Positions 1-6,681 of a stretch of DNA of 10,388 bases are shown piece after piece; positions within the stretch are counted from its first letter, which is position 1; each line of letters opens with the position of its first letter. The translations under genes and the position numbers were made by a program. The notes under the pieces were generated by a model. It was not told where the DNA came from and searched no databases. It saw only the letters and a list, made by a program, of their open reading frames with translations. Source of the DNA: Treponema sp. (GTDB taxonomy: Bacteria > Spirochaetota > Spirochaetia > Treponematales > Breznakiellaceae); the NCBI GenBank assembly GCA_031263435.1, contig JAISFT010000049.1, forward strand, positions 1 through 10,388. Direction: 5' to 3'.

Positions 1-4
1 GCAG

Positions 5-27
5 GCTTGGCCGGAGGCCAAGCTTTT
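5..27 (+). terminator. Rho-independent terminator of a gene to the left
   Basis: A perfect 8-bp stem (GCTTGGCC, 5-12, with GGCCAAGC, 16-23) closes on a 3-base GGA loop and is followed directly by TTTT (24-27). Stem plus T-run on the plus strand is the classic intrinsic terminator layout. Its gene would lie outside the window on the left, so this cannot be confirmed here. The T-run is short, and the structure sits in a cluster of other palindromes, so it may instead be part of a repeat element. Confidence 0.55.
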
Positions 28-51
28 ACACCGCGCAAGGGATAGAAGCGG

Positions 52-79
52 AATAAAAACGCTAAAGCGTTTTTATTTT
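52..79. terminator. AT-flanked palindrome, possible bidirectional terminator
   Basis: An 11-bp perfect inverted repeat (AATAAAAACGC at 52-62, GCGTTTTTATT at 67-77) surrounds a 4-base TAAA loop. The short GC core with A-run before and T-run after works in either direction. On the minus strand it lies about 105 bases beyond the stop of the MFS transporter gene, so it could end that transcript as well as one from the left. The right arm recurs exactly at 122-132. Confidence 0.45.
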
Positions 80-80
80 C

Positions 81-107
81 GGAGTTTGGGGCTTTGCCCC
101 AAACTCC
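81..107. repeat. Perfect 12-bp palindrome with 3-base loop
   Basis: GGAGTTTGGGGC (81-92) pairs perfectly with GCCCCAAACTCC (96-107) around a TTT loop. There is no T-run after it on the plus strand, so it is less like a terminator and more like a palindromic intergenic repeat (REP/BIME-like). It sits directly between two other hairpins. Whether it is dispersed in the genome cannot be seen from one window. Confidence 0.6.
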
Positions 108-148
108 CCTTCCGGAAAGAGGCGTTTTTATTGGAGCGGATAGCCCGG

Positions 149-167
149 TCCCCGGCGAAGCCGGGGA
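149..167. repeat. 8-bp GC-rich palindrome next to the MFS gene end
   Basis: TCCCCGGC (149-156) pairs with GCCGGGGA (160-167) around a GAA loop, ending 15 bases before the minus-strand stop codon of the MFS transporter gene. On the minus strand it is the first hairpin after that stop, but it lacks a clear T-run. It belongs to the palindrome cluster that fills 5-167. Confidence 0.5.
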
Positions 168-181
168 TGCGCCCATAGATA

Positions 182-1444
182 TTATGATACCTCCGGGTGG
201 TATTCCTCGCTTTTTTTGATGGTGGCGGCGTAGATGCTGTTGATGATCCCCAGCACAGCGGAAAGGGTAAACAGGGCTTCGATACCCACCCTGTCCCAGA
301 TATAGCCCCCCAGGAGGGCGATCAGAATCGAAATGACATGGTTCACCGAGACCCCGGTACTCAGGGTGGCGGTAACTTCCTCCTGGCTTGAGGCGATGGA
401 CCGGACGTACACATTGCTGGCCATGCTGGCCATGGAGATGATCGAGTCCAGCACATAGTTAATACAGACTACCCAAAAGGCGATGTTTTGGGGGAAAAGC
501 CGGTGGGCGAAGCCGTAGAGGATGCAGACCACCACCAGAAGCAGCGTATCGGTAACCATGATGAATTTGTAACCCAGCTTGTCGATGAGCTTCCCCACGA
601 AGGGGCTGAATATGGTGCCGAAGACGGCGCAGATGCCCAGGAGCAGCGAAATGATGGAGGTGGGGGCCCCGTAATAGCGGATCAACACGAAGGGGGCAAA
701 GGTGATAAAGATCTGCTTGCGGGCGCCGTAGAAGACTTCCAGCATGTAGAATTTGGTGAATTTCCGGGCAAAGTAGAAACGCCGCCGCTTGGCCTTGGTT
801 CCCGATTCCTCCAGGGCAAGGACGGTAAAAAAGGCCGCCAGCATGAGGCTCAGGGACACGGCGAAGATGATTCGGAAGGGGAAAACATCGGTACGGGAAT
901 AGCCAAGGCGGGTAACAATGGCGAAAAAACCGGTAACGACGACAAAACCTACGATGTTCCCAACCTGCCCTATCGCGCCGGTAACCCCCAGGATGGTTCC
1001 TTCCTTGCCCTTTGCCGCCATGTTGAGCGAGATGGTGGCCCGCACGGGCATGATCACATGCTCCCCGACGCTGAAGACCACCATAAATATGACTACCAGC
1101 GGCAGGGCGTTCCCCGGTGAATTCCAACTGGGCAGGGCGACGACAAGGAGTCCTGCCAGGCCCGCCACCATGAAGCCTATGCCGATCTTGAAAATTCTGA
1201 CTTCGGTAAAGCGGTACATCCAGGCAAGGATCAGCACCACCAGTAATCCCGGGGTTTCGCGGAAGAATTCGATGATCCCCCGCTCGAAGGCGGTAACTTT
1301 AAGAACATCCGCCAGGTAATTGTCCTGGATTCCCCGGTAAAAACCATAGCTGATGCCGAAGAAGGTCAGGACCCCCAGGAAACGGCCCGGTTTAACACCC
1401 TCCCGAAAAACATCTTTGATGAGCAAAAAACGCGGCAGCTTCAT
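182..1444 (-). CDS. Major facilitator superfamily transporter
   Basis: A 420-residue inner-membrane protein with about 12 hydrophobic segments in two halves, separated by a charged central loop (residues about 212-232, rich in Lys and Arg). This is the length and architecture of an MFS permease. A motif A-like loop, GKLIDKLGYK, lies at residues 284-293 in the second half. The substrate cannot be told from sequence. The start at 1444 was chosen because the minus strand has AGGA 5 bases before this ATG and because the protein then begins near the first membrane segment. The open frame extends back to 1642, but that extension is polar, lacks such a site and would overlap the divergent hydrolase gene. 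It is transcribed away from the exported hydrolase gene, so the two may share a regulatory region. No gene follows it before the left palindrome cluster. Confidence 0.85.
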   Translation of the reverse strand: MKLPRFLLIKDVFREGVKPGRFLGVLTFFGISYGFYRGIQDNYLADVLKVTAFERGIIEFFRETPGLLVVLILAWMYRFTEVRIFKIGIGFMVAGLAGLLVVALPSWNSPGNALPLVVIFMVVFSVGEHVIMPVRATISLNMAAKGKEGTILGVTGAIGQVGNIVGFVVVTGFFAIVTRLGYSRTDVFPFRIIFAVSLSLMLAAFFTVLALEESGTKAKRRRFYFARKFTKFYMLEVFYGARKQIFITFAPFVLIRYYGAPTSIISLLLGICAVFGTIFSPFVGKLIDKLGYKFIMVTDTLLLVVVCILYGFAHRLFPQNIAFWVVCINYVLDSIISMASMASNVYVRSIASSQEEVTATLSTGVSVNHVISILIALLGGYIWDRVGIEALFTLSAVLGIINSIYAATIKKSEEYHPEVS

Positions 1445-1569
1445 GTTGTTCCTGCCGGGAAGTATACGGTATCCGCAGCAAAGAGAATAGGCCTTAAACA
1501 ATCGGGCCAACTGTACTATTATGAACCTGTCCCAATATGAGCCTGTCCCAAAACCAGTGGAGGAATATG
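1445..1569. promoter_or_regulatory. Divergent intergenic region with 16-bp tandem repeat
   Basis: This 125-base stretch must hold the start signals for both the MFS gene (minus) and the hydrolase gene (plus). Two adjacent 16-base units, TATGAACCTGTCCCAA (1520-1535) and TATGAGCCTGTCCCAA (1536-1551), differ at one base and lie just before the hydrolase ribosome-binding site. A TACTAT hexamer (1514-1519) could be a plus-strand -10, and TATACT on the minus strand lies about 20 bases before the MFS start. Neither has a convincing -35. The tandem units could be an operator or part of a dispersed repeat. Confidence 0.35.
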
Positions 1570-2406
1570 ATGAAATCGTCTTTTTTGTACGGGGTTCTTT
1601 TTGGCGCTGTGGCGATGAACGGCTATGCCGTTGATCCGTCATTTTTCACCTGGAAAACCGGCGCCTTCGAGGTCTATATGCTGGTAGAAAACAGGGGGCA
1701 GGGAAGGCCGGGGATACTTATCGGCGCCACCAATGCCCAGTTGGAACACTACTTCCCCGGTGGGACGTATCCCTCGGAAACGAATGTCTTTCTTATCCGC
1801 GGCCGCGGCAAAACCGTACTTGTCGATACCGGTTTCGGGGGCGCCCTTTTTGACTCCCTGCGGCAGCTTAAAATAGACCCGGCGGAGGTGGACGCCGTAC
1901 TCCTGACCCACCTGCACGGGGACCATACGGGGGGGCTTTCGAGGGAAGGATCGGCCCTTTTCCCCAACGCCCGGGTCTACCTGGCGCAGCAGGAACTGGC
2001 CGCAGCCCAGATGAATACCCGGCAGCTCCTGGCGCCCTACGGGAACCGGGTAGAAACCTTTGACCCTTCGCCGCTGGGGACAGCGGCCCCGGAACTTCTT
2101 CCCGGAATCCGGGCGGCCGCCGCCTTTGGTCATACGCCGGGGCATACGGTTTATCTGGTCGAAGACGGCGGGGAACGGCTTATCATTTGGGGGGACTTGA
2201 TGCATGTTCAGGGGATCCAGTTTCCCCTGCCGGATATTGCTGTAAGCTACGATTCGGATGCCGCCGCGGCCATAGCCGGCAGGCGGGAGATTCTGGAATA
2301 TGCGGCCCGGTACCGGATACCCATCGGCGGGATGCATCTGGAGTACCCGGCTGTGGGGGTGGTGGAAAAGGCCGGCGAGGGCTACCGTTTTAACCCCGCC
2401 CAATAG
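1570..2406 (+). CDS. Exported metallo-beta-lactamase-fold hydrolase
   Basis: A 278-residue MBL-fold metallohydrolase. Residues 1-20 form a Sec-type signal peptide with likely cleavage after GYA, so the enzyme should act in the periplasm or outside. The metal-binding set is complete: DTG at 86-88, HLHGDH at 114-119 (two His, Asp, His), GHTPGH ending in His192, Asp209 in WGD, and His256 in GMH. This fits a two-metal hydrolase. The family includes lactonases, glyoxalase II-like thioesterases and others, and the substrate cannot be assigned. Start choice: GGAGG (1559-1563) lies 6 bases before the ATG at 1570. The adjacent ATG at 1567 is possible, while the more upstream in-frame ATG at 1537 lies inside the tandem repeat, has no such site and would put polar residues before the signal peptide. 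The FKBP gene follows after 64 bases and is also exported. Confidence 0.85.
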   Translation: MKSSFLYGVLFGAVAMNGYAVDPSFFTWKTGAFEVYMLVENRGQGRPGILIGATNAQLEHYFPGGTYPSETNVFLIRGRGKTVLVDTGFGGALFDSLRQLKIDPAEVDAVLLTHLHGDHTGGLSREGSALFPNARVYLAQQELAAAQMNTRQLLAPYGNRVETFDPSPLGTAAPELLPGIRAAAAFGHTPGHTVYLVEDGGERLIIWGDLMHVQGIQFPLPDIAVSYDSDAAAAIAGRREILEYAARYRIPIGGMHLEYPAVGVVEKAGEGYRFNPAQ

Positions 2407-2435
2407 CGGATTCCCCCTTTGGCGGGGACAGACTA

Positions 2436-2464
2436 TTGAAGGCAGGGATGATTGTGATTAAGCT
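2436..2464 (+). promoter_or_regulatory. Possible promoter of the FKBP gene
   Basis: TTGAAG (2436-2441) and TAAGCT (2459-2464) are separated by 17 bases. The -35 is good and the -10 is weak (three of six consensus positions). The -10 ends 6 bases before the ATG at 2471, so transcription would start at about the start codon. Co-transcription with the upstream hydrolase gene is an alternative. Confidence 0.3.
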
Positions 2465-2470
2465 TATGGC

Positions 2471-3166
2471 ATGAATTATTTCACAAAAAAATGTATGGCC
2501 CTTCTTTGGGCCCTTACGCTGGTTTCTTCGCTTTCCGCACGGGCTGTGGTAGATGAGGGAACCAGTACGGAAAAAAGGGATCGCAGCTATGCCTATGGCT
2601 TGATCATCGGTTCCGATCTAAAAAGCACGGGTCTTGAATTGGATTTTTATGCCATTTCTCAGGGACTCCGGGATGCCATTGAAGGGCGGGAGTCCCGCTT
2701 CAGCCTGGAAGAGGCGATTTCCCTGGTCCAGCAGAGCTATATGGCTATGATGGAACAGCAGATGGAAGAGAACCGTCAACAGGAACTGCAATTTCTTGAA
2801 GAAAACGGGAAACGCAGCGGGGTTTTTACTACCGAAAGCGGCCTGCAATACGAGGTCCTCTCCCGGGCGGGGGGAGAAAAACCGAGTCTCCTGTCGGTGG
2901 TCCTGGTTAATTACGAGGGGACACTTACCGACGGAACGGTTTTCGATTCCAGTTATATGCGCGGTGAACCGGAGGAAATCCCGCTTAACATGGTAATCCC
3001 GGGCTGGAGCGAGGGTCTGTGCCTGATGGGGGTGGGAGATGTGTACATTCTCTACATCCCTTCCCACCTCGCCTACGGCAGAGACGGCGCGGGACAGGTA
3101 ATTCCCTCCTACACGCCGCTGATCTTCAGGGTGGAACTGCTGGAGATTCTGCAATCGGAAGAATAA
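2471..3166 (+). CDS. Exported FKBP-type peptidyl-prolyl isomerase
   Basis: A 231-residue FkpA/Mip-like protein that should catalyse cis-trans isomerisation of proline bonds during folding of exported proteins. A signal peptide (1-25, likely cleavage after ARA) is followed by an FKBP N-terminal dimerisation-type helical domain (about 36-115) and a C-terminal FKBP domain (about 120-229). The residues that line the FKBP active site are all present: Tyr148, Phe158, Asp159, Val175, Ile176, Trp179, Tyr202 and Phe219. The length is typical of the family. The start is fixed from the upstream side by an in-frame TAA at 2459-2461. No good Shine-Dalgarno sequence precedes this ATG. The GGCAGGG at 2441-2447 is too far away. 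It lies 64 bases after the MBL-fold hydrolase and converges on the NDK-like gene. Confidence 0.92.
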   Translation: MNYFTKKCMALLWALTLVSSLSARAVVDEGTSTEKRDRSYAYGLIIGSDLKSTGLELDFYAISQGLRDAIEGRESRFSLEEAISLVQQSYMAMMEQQMEENRQQELQFLEENGKRSGVFTTESGLQYEVLSRAGGEKPSLLSVVLVNYEGTLTDGTVFDSSYMRGEPEEIPLNMVIPGWSEGLCLMGVGDVYILYIPSHLAYGRDGAGQVIPSYTPLIFRVELLEILQSEE

Positions 3167-3182
3167 GGGCCGGAAACGGGAC

Positions 3183-3232
3183 CGGGATAAACGCATAGGA
3201 TTTTTGGACCCATCCCCAAGGCGTTTATCCCG
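3183..3232. terminator. Long inverted repeat between convergent genes
   Basis: CGGGATAAACGC (3183-3194) and GCGTTTATCCCG (3221-3232) are perfect 12-bp complements around a 26-base loop. They sit between the stops of the FKBP gene and the convergent NDK-like gene, where a shared terminator is expected. There is no T-run after either arm, and the loop is long, so termination by this structure is uncertain. A protein-binding site or mRNA 3' end stabiliser are alternatives. Confidence 0.45.
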
Positions 3233-3259
3233 CCACAGCGTATGCGGCTGTATGGAATC

Positions 3260-4435
3260 CTACATCTGATGCCTAAGATAGGCGCCGATAACGGATTCCA
3301 GGGAGTTTTCTTCGATCTTCACGATCCCCCGTTCCCGTTCAAAGCTTTCGCGGGAATCCGACGCATGGGCGGTATTGGCCATGATGTTACTGCCAAAATC
3401 CCGGCGTACCGTTCCGCCCGGCGCCTTGAGGGGGTCTGTGGGACCCAGTACCTCCCGTATTTTGTTGATCGCGTTGATTCCTTCGTAGACCAGAATCATA
3501 CATTTTACGCTGCCCGGCTTGTTCTGCTCCCGGAGCGGACAGGTATCGGGCCGCTTGCCGGACATAAAGTTGATGAGCTGGTAGAACTGATTCAGGGCGT
3601 ATTCGACGCCCACACTGTTGATAAGGCTTTTTTCCGTCTCCATACTTAGACCAAGTTTCAATTCCCGTTCGAGAATCTCCCGGGCCTTTTGACCAAAAGT
3701 GGGGGCGAGTTTCTCTTTCAAGGCCGTCTCCACGGGACCGTAAAATTCCAGGGCCCCTGTCAACGAAAAACGGTGAACCTTTATTCCCACGATTCTCAGG
3801 CCGGTCCGGGAGAACATATCAATGATGGTCCCCGGCCGGCTGGATGCATATTGCCAGTTATCGGGTTTGATGATCACCAGGGTTTTTTCAATTTTTGCGG
3901 GATCCGGGTATTGCATATTCTTGATGATGTTTTCCTGGCCCTTGAGGAATTGTAAAAACAGGGCCAGATCCCGATCCGCCCATTTCTGGCTCCGGGGGGT
4001 AAGGACCGCGGGTTCAAAATAACTAACCCTGCCGGGTTCCTCCGGGGCAGAGATAAGGTCCGCGTAGGTATCGCGGATCGTTTCCCCCGTAAGGGAATCA
4101 AAGTCCCGGTGTTCCGGGTACAGACGGCCGCAGATACCGGTAAGTTTTTCGCAGGGATTCTCCCCCTGAAAGAGGAGCAAAAGACTCCGGTGCTTTCTTC
4201 CGCCGGAAGGTCCCATGTTCTGATCCACATAGTCCGCCAAAAGGGACACATCCGGGGGGTTCACCTCCCCCCGCAGGGAAGCGGCAAAATCCTTGACAAA
4301 ACCTTCGTCCGGGGCGATCATCTGGGCCCCCACCAGTTCAAGGTCCAGTCTGGAAAGCAGCCGGGCGATTACCCCTCCGGTACGGCTTTTGGCGATGGTA
4401 TAAGGAGTTACCAATACATACGATAGCGAGTTCAT
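3260..4435 (-). CDS. Two-domain nucleoside diphosphate kinase-like protein
   Basis: A 391-residue protein with two NDK-like halves, against about 140-150 residues for an ordinary NDK. The C-terminal half (about 183-380) keeps the residues of the NDK catalytic site: Lys190 in KPD, Tyr232, Arg327, Thr333, Arg344, Asn354 and the phosphate-carrying His357 in NTAHASDS. It should therefore be able to pass phosphate from NTP to NDP. A roughly 50-residue extra segment (about 240-290) lies inside this domain. The N-terminal half (about 4-150) begins like an NDK (VLVTPYTIAKS, then GVIARLLSRLDLELVGAQMI) but has TPY in place of KPD and no matching histidine, so it is probably inactive. The start at 4435 has GGAG 6 bases upstream. 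The open frame runs further back to 4510 without such a site. It is divergent from EF-G and convergent with the FKBP gene. Confidence 0.8.
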   Translation of the reverse strand: MNSLSYVLVTPYTIAKSRTGGVIARLLSRLDLELVGAQMIAPDEGFVKDFAASLRGEVNPPDVSLLADYVDQNMGPSGGRKHRSLLLLFQGENPCEKLTGICGRLYPEHRDFDSLTGETIRDTYADLISAPEEPGRVSYFEPAVLTPRSQKWADRDLALFLQFLKGQENIIKNMQYPDPAKIEKTLVIIKPDNWQYASSRPGTIIDMFSRTGLRIVGIKVHRFSLTGALEFYGPVETALKEKLAPTFGQKAREILERELKLGLSMETEKSLINSVGVEYALNQFYQLINFMSGKRPDTCPLREQNKPGSVKCMILVYEGINAINKIREVLGPTDPLKAPGGTVRRDFGSNIMANTAHASDSRESFERERGIVKIEENSLESVIGAYLRHQM

Positions 4436-4463
4436 ATAAGCTCCAATAAACAACGATGGATAT

Positions 4464-4506
4464 ATAATACTATAAGCTTTGCCGCTTGAGTAGTTTTTTC
4501 TTTTTT
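4464..4506 (-). promoter_or_regulatory. Possible promoter of the NDK-like gene
   Basis: On the minus strand, -10-like hexamers TATAGT (complement of 4469-4474) and TATTAT (4464-4469) lie about 28-38 bases before the NDK-like start codon, leaving room for a short leader with the GGAG site. No good -35 is spaced correctly, but an A-rich tract (4492-4506) lies upstream and might act as an UP-like element. Confidence 0.3.
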
Positions 4507-4542
4507 GCAAAGATCAAAAATCGGGAATCCCTCATCCCTTGC

Positions 4543-4571
4543 TTGTCCTGCCCCTGCTAAATCTTTATATT
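4543..4571 (+). promoter_or_regulatory. Promoter of the EF-G gene, near the ATG
   Basis: TTGTCC (4543-4548) and TATATT (4566-4571) are spaced by exactly 17 bases. The -10 ends 8 bases before the ATG at 4580, so transcription should begin within a few bases of the start codon. No Shine-Dalgarno sequence is visible in the AT-rich bases before the ATG. If the second in-frame ATG (4592) is used, the leader would still be only about 14 bases. Confidence 0.5.
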
Positions 4572-4579
4572 AATTTATT

Positions 4580-6613
4580 ATGTTAAGCAAGATGCGGAAC
4601 ATCGGCATCATGGCCCATATTGATGCGGGAAAAACCACTACTACCGAACGGATCCTCTATTACACCGGTAAAAGCCACCGTATTGGTGAGGTAGATGACG
4701 GCGAAGCTATCATGGACTGGATGGAACAGGAGCAGGAACGGGGTATTACCATCCAGAGCGCCGCCACTACCACCTGGTGGAAGGATCATCAGATTAATAT
4801 TATTGATACCCCCGGTCATGTAGATTTTATCGCCGAAGTGGAACGATCTCTGCGGGTGCTGGATGGAGCGGTGGCCATATTCGATGCGGTCCACGGCGTG
4901 CAGCCCCAAACCGAGACGGTCTGGCGCCAGGCGGAACGGTACCATGTGCCCTGCATAGGCTACATAAATAAAATGGACCGGGCGGGGGCCGATTTTTTCC
5001 GGGTGCTGGAAGATGTCGGAACAAAATTCACTATCCCCGTTGCCCCCGTTCAGATACCCATCGGCAAAGAAGGGGCCTTTGAGGGGGTTATCGATCTTGT
5101 TACGATGGAAGAAATCCGCTGGGACAGCGCCACCGAAGGGGAACAGGTTATTCTGAGTCCCATCGACGCGGGGCACAGGGCCCTGGCCCTTGAATGGCGG
5201 GACAAGCTTATTGATATACTTTCATCGGTATCCGATGCGGTAACCGATCGCTACCTGGGCGGCGAACCGATTGACGCGGAATTCCTGCGGAAGGAACTGC
5301 GGACGGCATCCCTGTCCCGATCCCTGCTGCCCGTGCTGGCAGGGGCGTCCCGCCGGAACATGGGGGTCCAGCCCCTGATTGACGCCGTGGTCTATTACCT
5401 TCCCGCCCCGGATGAAGTAGCCCCTGCGCTGGGGCATCACCTGAAAAAAGAAGAGGATATCCCAATCCCCTGTAATCCCAGCGCCGCCCCCCTGGGCCTG
5501 GTGTTTAAGATCCAGAATGACCGGGAGGCGGGGAGTCTGTGTTATGTCAGAATGTATTCCGGGACGATAAAGCCGGGAACTACCGTATTCAACGTGGGAA
5601 AACGGAAGCGGGAGCGGGCCAACCGTATTTTACGGATGCATTCAAATAAATCCGAGCCGCTGGAAGCACTGGCCGCCGGGGATATTGGGGTTATCATCGG
5701 GATGAAGCTGGCCCAGACCGGGGACAGCATCGGCAGCGAAGGCTGGCCGGTGGTCCTGGAAAAGATGCTGTTTCCGGAGCCGGTTATTTCGGTTTCTGTG
5801 GAGCCCCGGAATCTTTCCGACCGGGACCGGCTTAACGAGATTCTGGTCCTGCTTTCCCGGGAAGACCCCACGTTTACTACCAAGGAGAACGAGGAGACCG
5901 GCCAGCTTATCATCTCCGGCATGGGAGAACTGCACCTGGATGTACTTGTAACCCGGATAGAGAAGGAATACGGCCTGGAAGCGAAGGTGGGAAACCCCCA
6001 GGTAACGTACCGGGAGTCGGTGGCCCGGACGCTTGAATGGACCGAACGGTATTCCCGGGTCATCGGGGGAAAGGAAAATGCCGCAGAGATTACCCTGAGG
6101 GTAGAAGGGCTGGAGCGGGGATCGGGGAACCGTTATACCAATGCCGCGCAGAATCGGGATGTGCCCCCGGCAATCTACGAAGCGGTGGAACGGGGCATAC
6201 AGGGGGCTCTGGCTTCCGGTATTGTCCTGGGCTATCCCTGCATTGATATAGGAATAACACTGACGGCCCTGAAATATTCGGAGCTAACCGGGACCGAATT
6301 TGCCTTTGAAGCCTGTGCCAGCCTGGGTTTTGACGAAGCCTGCCGCAATGCGGAGCCCTTCCTGCTGGAGCCTATCATGGCGGTGGATCTGACAACTCCC
6401 CATGAATTTGTGGGAGACACGATGAGCCTTATGATCTCCCGGGGTGGCCAGGTACTCAGCATGGTTTCCCGGGCCGGCAGCGATCAGGTTATGGCCCAGG
6501 CCCCTATGGCAAAGATGTTCGGCTTTATGACCTCCCTGCGGAATGTAAGCCAGGGACGGGCCGGGTTCACCATGGAATTTTCCCATTTCGAGAAAAAACC
6601 GGAGATAAAATAG
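4580..6613 (+). CDS. fusA: Elongation factor G, second type (mtEFG2/spdEFG2-like)
   Basis: A 677-residue translational GTPase. GTP-binding motifs are intact: AHIDAGKT (12-19), RGITI (54-58), DTPGH (76-80) and NKMD (130-133). Domain II starts near 303, domain III includes GMGELHLDV (447-455), and domains IV and V follow to the end. The GEVDDG (36-41) and MYSGTIKPG (325-333) stretches resemble mitochondrial EF-G2 and not the usual translocase. In domain IV, the glycine-rich segment usually written GGRGQYG is replaced by VIGGKENAAE (494-503). In mitochondria and Borrelia, EF-G2-type proteins act with ribosome recycling factor to split ribosomes, so recycling is the likely role here, by inference. 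The ATG at 4580 was kept, with 4592 as an alternative, because neither has a Shine-Dalgarno sequence. A canonical EF-G gene should exist elsewhere in this genome. The symbol is family-level. Confidence 0.92.
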   Translation: MLSKMRNIGIMAHIDAGKTTTTERILYYTGKSHRIGEVDDGEAIMDWMEQEQERGITIQSAATTTWWKDHQINIIDTPGHVDFIAEVERSLRVLDGAVAIFDAVHGVQPQTETVWRQAERYHVPCIGYINKMDRAGADFFRVLEDVGTKFTIPVAPVQIPIGKEGAFEGVIDLVTMEEIRWDSATEGEQVILSPIDAGHRALALEWRDKLIDILSSVSDAVTDRYLGGEPIDAEFLRKELRTASLSRSLLPVLAGASRRNMGVQPLIDAVVYYLPAPDEVAPALGHHLKKEEDIPIPCNPSAAPLGLVFKIQNDREAGSLCYVRMYSGTIKPGTTVFNVGKRKRERANRILRMHSNKSEPLEALAAGDIGVIIGMKLAQTGDSIGSEGWPVVLEKMLFPEPVISVSVEPRNLSDRDRLNEILVLLSREDPTFTTKENEETGQLIISGMGELHLDVLVTRIEKEYGLEAKVGNPQVTYRESVARTLEWTERYSRVIGGKENAAEITLRVEGLERGSGNRYTNAAQNRDVPPAIYEAVERGIQGALASGIVLGYPCIDIGITLTALKYSELTGTEFAFEACASLGFDEACRNAEPFLLEPIMAVDLTTPHEFVGDTMSLMISRGGQVLSMVSRAGSDQVMAQAPMAKMFGFMTSLRNVSQGRAGFTMEFSHFEKKPEIK

Positions 6614-6681
6614 CGGACCGGGCAAGTACGCGTCATCAGGCTGCAGCATACAATTCTTAAACTTTTGGACGTAACAGGGTT

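Noticed and set aside
1..181. CRISPR array or tRNA gene in the left end
   Set aside because: The repeats are palindromes with unequal arms and no regular spacers, and no cloverleaf fold is visible.
488..1120. 210-codon open frame on the plus strand inside the MFS gene
   Set aside because: Its product is very polar and low in recognisable features, and the opposite strand codes a clear 12-segment membrane protein.
1537..1569. Hydrolase start at the ATG at 1537
   Set aside because: This ATG lies in the tandem repeat without a ribosome-binding site and would place polar residues before the signal peptide. GGAGG supports 1570 (or 1567).
1445..1642. N-terminal extension of the MFS transporter to an ATG at 1642
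   Set aside because: The extra 66 residues are polar and rich in Ser and Arg, have no good ribosome-binding site and would overlap the divergent hydrolase gene. The ATG at 1444 has AGGA at the right distance.
1639..2403. 254-codon open frame on the minus strand across the hydrolase gene
   Set aside because: It is the shadow of the hydrolase gene, which has a full metal-binding motif set and a signal peptide.
6614..6681. Terminator between the convergent EF-G and ParB-like genes
   Set aside because: I see only a very short self-complementary stretch (GCTGCAGC) and no stem with a T-run.
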